Source of the DNA: Fen-671 sp963794745
Lineage (GTDB): Bacteria; Actinomycetota; Acidimicrobiia; Acidimicrobiales; Palsa-688
NCBI GenBank assembly: GCA_963794745.1
Contig: CAWCEZ010000005.1
Location: forward strand, 1-64,000
Direction: 5' to 3'
DNA length: 64,000 bases
Shown: positions 59,386 to 64,000 of the stretch, one piece after another
Layout: each line of letters opens with the position of its first letter
Numbering within the stretch: the first letter of the stretch is position 1
Translations under genes and position numbers: made by a program
The notes under the pieces: generated by a model
Told to the model about the DNA's origin: nothing
Database searches by the model: none
Seen by the model: the letters and a program-made list of their open reading frames with translations, nothing else

Positions 59386-60798
59386 CTAGTGCTTGCCGGT
59401 GCAGATCGCGCGGAGATCGCCGAGGCCCGATTTCGTGAGTATCTCGATGACGGCATAGACCGGTTTTTTCGGCCCCGTCATCTTTTTCAGCGCCTCTGCT
59501 CCAGCACTGCCTCGCGTAGGAGCACCTGTGGTCAGTAAGACCAAGGGGGCACTAGTCACTTCGCGCAGTACGGCTGCCTTCCCGAGTGCTTTCCATAGCG
59601 TGTCAGCACGCTTCAAACCGCCACGGTGGCTTGTGAAGCTCCCCGCTACGTCGAATAACCATGTCTGTCCTTTGCTGTCGCGCGCCGTAAAACTCACCTC
59701 GACCCCGCCCTGCTGGCGTTGGTCCCTTTTGATATCGCTGAACCCAGCGGCCTCGAGGACCGCTCCCGCAATATCCTTGGCGGCCCAGCCTTCGCGCGCT
59801 GCGCGGGATTGGAAATCCTCGTCTTTTCCGGACGGATCTGCGACAGCGGGCAGGTTGACCCGAGGCGGGGAGCCAAGATCACTTGAGGTTCTTTGCCGTT
59901 CCTCTTCGACACGCCTTTCAGCGAGCTCGATATATGCGGCGTCGAGGTCGTAGCCGGCGAAATGCCGACCTGACCTGACAGCTGCCACCGCTGTGGTCCC
60001 GGACCCGGCGAAAGGGTCGAGCACGAGATCGCCGCGGTAGGTGTACAACTCGATCAAACGAGCCGGCAGCTCCACCGGGAACGGGGCAGGGTGCCCAACC
60101 CTGGTGGCGCTCTCGGCGGGGATCTCCCAAACGTCGAGGGTGTTCTCCATGAAGTCCTCACGGGTCATCGACGATTCGGAAGGCAGCCCACGACCGGCCC
60201 GCTCCCTTGCAGGAAGGGCGCGGTCGAAGCGGCCTTTGCTGGCAACGACCACCCGTTCGGTGAGATCTCTTAGTACCGGGTTGCCGGGCCGCTGGAAGCT
60301 CCCCCAGGCACATGAGCCGGACGAGCCGCGTTGCTTCACCCAGACGATCTCCCCACGCAGGAGCAAGCGGAGGTCGTCCTGCAGGATCGCGACCACGTCG
60401 GCAGACAACGACCTGTACGGCCGCCGGCCGAGGTTTGCCACGTTGACGGCGATCCGCCCGCCTGGCTCAAGCTTTTGGGCACATTGGGCAAAGACATCAC
60501 GCAACAGCTCGAGGTACTCGAGGTAGGTGGCCGGGACGCCGCCCTCCCCCAACGACTCCTCGTACTGCTTGCCGGCGAAATAAGGCGGCGAGGTGACAAC
60601 AAGCGCGACCGAAGAACCCGGGACCTCGTCCATCCGGCGGGCGTCACCCACTATCAGCTTGTCGAGCGCCCGGTGAGGGGCCACCTCGGACTCTGTCGAC
60701 AAAGACGGCGTAGCGAACCGGCGGTAAAAGCCGCTGGCGTCGTGGCTCTCGCGCTTGGACACCCCGAAGGCCGAAGTGGAAGTCGACCGCTTCGTCAT
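59386..60798 (-). CDS. site-specific DNA methyltransferase with extra C-terminal domain
   Basis: A 470-residue protein. Residues ~45-310 form a beta-class amino-methyltransferase: catalytic motif IV reads TSPPY (69-73) and precedes the S-adenosylmethionine motif LVLDPFAGSGTTAVAA (about 262-275). Target is N4-cytosine or N6-adenine. Residues ~320-470 form a second domain (GFSDIKRDQRQQGGVEVSFTARDSKGQTWLFDVAGSFTSHRGGLKRADTLWKALGKAAV) that I could not assign. Its VEV...WLFDV pattern faintly recalls PD-(D/E)XK nucleases but lacks a clear Lys. There is no separate restriction gene beside it. Divergent from the YjbR gene. Confidence 0.85.
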   Translation of the reverse strand: MTKRSTSTSAFGVSKRESHDASGFYRRFATPSLSTESEVAPHRALDKLIVGDARRMDEVPGSSVALVVTSPPYFAGKQYEESLGEGGVPATYLEYLELLRDVFAQCAQKLEPGGRIAVNVANLGRRPYRSLSADVVAILQDDLRLLLRGEIVWVKQRGSSGSCAWGSFQRPGNPVLRDLTERVVVASKGRFDRALPARERAGRGLPSESSMTREDFMENTLDVWEIPAESATRVGHPAPFPVELPARLIELYTYRGDLVLDPFAGSGTTAVAAVRSGRHFAGYDLDAAYIELAERRVEEERQRTSSDLGSPPRVNLPAVADPSGKDEDFQSRAAREGWAAKDIAGAVLEAAGFSDIKRDQRQQGGVEVSFTARDSKGQTWLFDVAGSFTSHRGGLKRADTLWKALGKAAVLREVTSAPLVLLTTGAPTRGSAGAEALKKMTGPKKPVYAVIEILTKSGLGDLRAICTGKH

Positions 60799-60872
60799 CT
60801 GCCAGTGATCATATGTGGCCGCCGGCGCTCAGGCCGTGATGAGGCCCGCGCCCGTATGGCAAGCTGGCCCTC

Positions 60873-61259
60873 GTGCTCAGCGTGCAAGACGTGTCCCGCT
60901 TGGCTCTCGAGCTGCCGGAGGTAGTTGAAGCTGAACGCAGGGGGACGCTCACCTGGTCAGTGGCGGGCAAGTGCTTCGCGTGGGAGCGGCCCTTCAGCAA
61001 GGCAGACATCAAACGCTTCGGCGATGCCACACCACCGCAGGGCCCGGTCCTGGCCGTTCGCGTCGAGGACCTGGGAGAAAAAGAAGCCGTGCTAGCGGCA
61101 AATCCCAGGGCGTTTTTTACGATCCCTCACTTCGACGGGTTTTCCGCCGTGCTGGTCCAGCTGGAATTGGCGAGCAAAACGGCTGTGAAAGAGGCTTTGG
61201 CCGACGGCTGGCTGGCTTGCGCCCCACCCAAGCTCGCGGCACAATTCCTAGCACGCTGA
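60873..61259 (+). CDS. MmcQ/YjbR-family protein
   Basis: A 128-residue MmcQ/YjbR-like (CyaY-fold) protein. Visible features are VSRLALELPEVVEAERRGTLTWSVAGKCFAWERPF, the central AVRVEDLGEKEAVLAANPRAFFTIPHFDGFSAVLVQL and the tail ADGWLACAPPKLAAQFL. The family is often annotated as DNA-binding on structural grounds; function is not established. The GTG at 60873 is taken as start. It is read divergently from the methyltransferase, 74 bp apart. Confidence 0.88.
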   Translation: MLSVQDVSRLALELPEVVEAERRGTLTWSVAGKCFAWERPFSKADIKRFGDATPPQGPVLAVRVEDLGEKEAVLAANPRAFFTIPHFDGFSAVLVQLELASKTAVKEALADGWLACAPPKLAAQFLAR

Positions 61260-61389
61260 CTGTCAAAGGTTGCGGGCAGTGGTGTTAGCACGGGGCGAAA
61301 AGTGCGGTCAGCCCCCTCGACCGTGCGCGCGTGGCAACCCAGACTGAGCTTTACGCACCCGGCACACAGCCCCCGACGAAGTTGGTGAC

Positions 61390-63975
61390 ATGAGCCAGGT
61401 CCTGCGCGTCACCTGGTACCGGCTCGGGACGACGTTCGCCCGGCGGCGGAGCGGGTACGTGGCCCTGGTGGTGCTCATCGGCTTGATCGGTGGGACGGCC
61501 ATGGCGTCGCTGGAGGCCGGGCGGCGGACCCAGTCCTCCTACCCGACCTTCATGGCGAGCACGGGGCCCTCGGACCTGACCCTGTCAGTGGGCAGCACCG
61601 GCACGGCGCCGGTCTCGTTCAATCCCGGCTCGGTGGCAATGATCGCCCACCTGCCGGACGTGAAGCGGGTGGCGGCCCTGATCACGCCGGCCATGGTTCC
61701 GCTGCGGGCCAACGGCACTCCTGACCTCAGTGGCGCGTCCGGGGGCAACGCAGTCCAGGCCCTTGGCAGTGACGACGGTATGTGGACGAGCCTCGACCGG
61801 GTCACGCTCATCAAGGGACGGATGGCGGACCCGGACAAAGCTGACGAAGCGGTGATGACACCAGCCGCCGTCTCACAAGGCGGGGCGCATATCGGCCAGG
61901 TCCTCTACATGGGCTATTTCACTGCGGCCCAGATAGCGTCGAAGGGCTTTGGGACGCCCAAGGTGGCCCCGGTCCTGAAGCTGGATATTCGCTTGGTGGG
62001 CATCGTCGTGCTCAATCGCCAAGTGGTGGAGGACGACGTCGATAGTACCTCGGGCTTTGTGATCTTTACCCCGGCGTTGGTCCGCGCGGTCACCGCCGTG
62101 TCGCCGGGAGGCCAGGTCACGCTGGCCCCGGGCGCGCCTACCCTCTACGGGTTGCAGCTCGAGCACGGCAACCGTGACGTGGCACGGGTGGAAAGCGAAG
62201 TTGTCAACGCCAGCCGACCGGGCTCCGCGTTCGTTTTCAACGCCACCTCACGGGTCGTGGCCCAGGTGGAGCTGGCACTGAAACCGGAGTCTGTCGCGTT
62301 CGGTGCCTTCGGGGTTATCGCCGCGCTCGTGGCCCTTCTGGTAGGCGTGCAGGCCATCTCCCGACAACTTCGTTGGGACGACGAGGAGCGTCGCGTCCTG
62401 CGCGAGCTGGGGGCAGGACCGGCGGTCGCTGGTACTGACGGCCTGATTGGGGTTCTGGGCGCCATCGTCGTGGGTGCGCTGCTGGCCGGCGCAGTGGCGG
62501 TGGCGCTGTCACCACTGGCCCCGCTCGGGCCGGTGCGCCCGGTTTACCCCGACAGAGGGATCGCATTTGACTGGACGGTGCTAGGCACCGGTGTGGCCGT
62601 GCTTGTCGGCGTGCTCGGGGCCGCCGCCGTCGAGCTCGCCTTCCTGAGGGCACCCCACCGCACAGCCCGGCGGCCCGGCCTCGGCCTCGGGGCGGCCCGC
62701 CCGTCCGGCCTTGCCCGGCGGGCGCAGGCGGCAGGGCTGCCCGTGGCGGGCGTGGTCGGCCTTCGTTTCGCCCTCGAGCCGGGCCAGGGCCGCACCTCGG
62801 TCCCCGTGCGGTCCGCCCTGGTGGGCAGCGTGCTTGCGGTGGCGGTGGTGGTCTCCGCCCTCACCTTTGCCGCCAGCCTCAGCACCCTCGTATCGCACCC
62901 GCCGCTGTACGGGTGGAACTGGGACTACATGTTCGACACAACCAACGACGTGCCTCCCCAGTCGCTCAGGGCACTGGACCACGACCCCGACGTCGCCGCC
63001 TGGTCCGGAGCCGACCTCGTGCCGTTCCAGATCGACGGTCAGTTCGTGCCGACGCTGGTGGCCAGCCCCCGAGCCCGGGTGGCCCCGCCGGTGCTGTCAG
63101 GGCACGGCCTGGACGCCAACAACGAGATCTTGGTGGGCTCGGCCACCCTGGCCGAGCTGCACAAGCACGTCGGCGACACGGTTTACCTGAGCGAAGGGAC
63201 GCCCAAGAGCGCGCCTTTTTATGTCCGGGCGACCCCACTCGTGGTCGTCGGGACGGCCACCTTCCCCGCCATCGGCTATTCGAGCATCATCGCCAGCCAG
63301 CCCTCCATGGGCATCGGGGCCCTCGTCCCCAGTGGTGTCGAGCCGCCGGCGTGGCAGCGCGCGGAGACGGGCTCGGACCCCATCCTCAATGGCCCCCAGT
63401 ACGTGTTCGTGCGGCTGGCTAAAGGTGTGAGCGCCAAGAGCGGCCTGGCCAACTTGAACGTCATCTCCGCGGCCGCGAACCAGGCCATCAACAACGACCA
63501 GCAGGCGGCGGGTGACGACGGGGTCAGCGTCCTGGGAGTCCTTCGCCCGGCCCAGATCGTCAACTACCGCACCATCGGGGCCACCCCGCTCGTGCTCGCC
63601 ATAGGGCTCGCTGCGGGGGCGGTCCTAGCCCTCGGTCTCACCCTCACGGCCTCCGTGCGCCGCCGTCGCCGCGACCTGGCCCTGCTCAAAGCGCTCGGGT
63701 TCACCCAACGCCAACTTTCTGCCGCCATCGCCTGGCAAGCGACCGTCGCAGCCCTCATCGGCGTTGTGGTGGGAACGCCGCTCGGCATCATCATCGGACG
63801 GCAGCTGTGGATATTGTTCGCCCACAACCTCGATGCCGTGCCGGACCCCACCGCTCCCGCGCTGTCTGTGTCCCTGGTGGTCATAGGTGCCCTAGTTTTC
63901 GCCAACGTGGTAGCGGCCCTGCCCGGGCGTGCCGCAGGGCACACACCGACGGGCCTGGTGCTACGAGCCGAGTAA
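61390..63975 (+). CDS. FtsX-like ABC transporter permease
   Basis: Intact 861-residue membrane protein with the duplicated MacB/FtsX layout. There is an N-terminal helix (YVALVVLIGLIGGTAMASL), a large extracellular domain, three helices around 300-420 (FGAFGVIAALVALLVGVQAI, LGAIVVGALLAGAVAVALSPLA, VLGTGVAVLVGVLGAAAVELA), a second helix and extracellular domain, and three C-terminal helices within PLVLAIGLAAGAVLALGLTLTA...VVGTPLGIIIGRQLW...LVVIGALVFANVVAALPGRAAG. It would work with a separate ATPase subunit in lipid or peptide export or signalling. The partner is not in the window and may follow after 64,000. Confidence 0.9.
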   Translation: MSQVLRVTWYRLGTTFARRRSGYVALVVLIGLIGGTAMASLEAGRRTQSSYPTFMASTGPSDLTLSVGSTGTAPVSFNPGSVAMIAHLPDVKRVAALITPAMVPLRANGTPDLSGASGGNAVQALGSDDGMWTSLDRVTLIKGRMADPDKADEAVMTPAAVSQGGAHIGQVLYMGYFTAAQIASKGFGTPKVAPVLKLDIRLVGIVVLNRQVVEDDVDSTSGFVIFTPALVRAVTAVSPGGQVTLAPGAPTLYGLQLEHGNRDVARVESEVVNASRPGSAFVFNATSRVVAQVELALKPESVAFGAFGVIAALVALLVGVQAISRQLRWDDEERRVLRELGAGPAVAGTDGLIGVLGAIVVGALLAGAVAVALSPLAPLGPVRPVYPDRGIAFDWTVLGTGVAVLVGVLGAAAVELAFLRAPHRTARRPGLGLGAARPSGLARRAQAAGLPVAGVVGLRFALEPGQGRTSVPVRSALVGSVLAVAVVVSALTFAASLSTLVSHPPLYGWNWDYMFDTTNDVPPQSLRALDHDPDVAAWSGADLVPFQIDGQFVPTLVASPRARVAPPVLSGHGLDANNEILVGSATLAELHKHVGDTVYLSEGTPKSAPFYVRATPLVVVGTATFPAIGYSSIIASQPSMGIGALVPSGVEPPAWQRAETGSDPILNGPQYVFVRLAKGVSAKSGLANLNVISAAANQAINNDQQAAGDDGVSVLGVLRPAQIVNYRTIGATPLVLAIGLAAGAVLALGLTLTASVRRRRRDLALLKALGFTQRQLSAAIAWQATVAALIGVVVGTPLGIIIGRQLWILFAHNLDAVPDPTAPALSVSLVVIGALVFANVVAALPGRAAGHTPTGLVLRAE

Positions 63976-64000
63976 CAATCTCTTCCTCGGCAGCTACTGG

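Noticed and set aside
59700..59840. Confident PD-(D/E)XK nuclease call for the methyltransferase C-terminal domain
   Set aside because: The expected Lys after the second acidic residue is not visible and I cannot run a profile search, so the domain is left unassigned.

Overview
The window looks like three unrelated bacterial segments joined end to end. This is inferred from gene content and from genes cut off at the joints, not from database searches. Segment A (1 to about 30,430) reads as an alphaproteobacterium, probably Hyphomicrobiales/Rhizobiales. Segment B (about 30,435 to somewhere in 47,340-47,780) reads as an Acidobacteriota (Terriglobia-like) genome, with YggX, a MerR-type regulator, paired DUF3857 proteins and a GH31 alpha-xylosidase. 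Segment C (to 64,000) is high-GC Actinomycetota, probably Acidimicrobiia-like, with a Pup-proteasome locus and an LLM-type F420 oxidoreductase. At the first joint a flavoprotein monooxygenase on the minus strand loses its N-terminus and an N-acyl-D-amino-acid deacylase on the plus strand loses everything but its C-terminus. The simplest explanation is a chimeric metagenome scaffold or concatenated contigs. Single-base frameshifts, several in short homopolymers, occur in all three segments. They point to draft-quality sequence, so most broken genes below are probably intact in the organism.

Segment A opens with transaldolase, a YciE-like ferritin-fold protein, an MFS transporter, a histidine phosphatase and a small sugar-kinase/aldolase operon beside a wrecked sugar isomerase (1-6.4 kb). 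After about 0.9 kb of lower-GC, gene-free DNA comes an exopolysaccharide locus (7.4-30.4 kb): two paralogous secreted right-handed beta-helix (pectate-lyase-like) proteins on the plus strand, set among minus-strand genes for GT4 glycosyltransferases, an acyltransferase-3, an O-antigen ligase/polymerase-like protein, a glutamine-dependent asparagine synthetase paralogue, an adhesin-repeat/esterase fusion, a Wzx-type flippase, a polysaccharide pyruvyl transferase, another glycosyltransferase, an ATP-grasp enzyme and a monooxygenase. Together they plausibly build, decorate, export and trim a surface polysaccharide.

Segment B carries RNase R (with an exceptional number of frameshifts), two DUF4870 membrane proteins, an SRAP protein, YggX, tRNA-Pro(GGG) with a duplicated 3' part downstream, a MerR regulator, an Old Yellow Enzyme family oxidoreductase, two translationally coupled DUF3857/transglutaminase-like proteins (the second lacking the catalytic residues), a GH31 enzyme, Maf and an isoaspartyl peptidase.

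Segment C carries an ECF sigma factor with a SnoaL-like tail, a PPOX-fold protein, a HicB-HicA pair, the operon dop-pup-prcB-prcA, an LLM oxidoreductase overlapping an aldose-epimerase-like gene, a large GGDEF-EAL protein, a DNA methyltransferase with an unassigned C-terminal domain, a YjbR protein and an FtsX-like permease. No CRISPR array, rRNA, prophage or complete insertion sequence was recognised. I found no clearly new system. The best leads are the beta-helix pair with the esterase fusion in the polysaccharide locus, the methyltransferase fusion, and the tRNA duplication.
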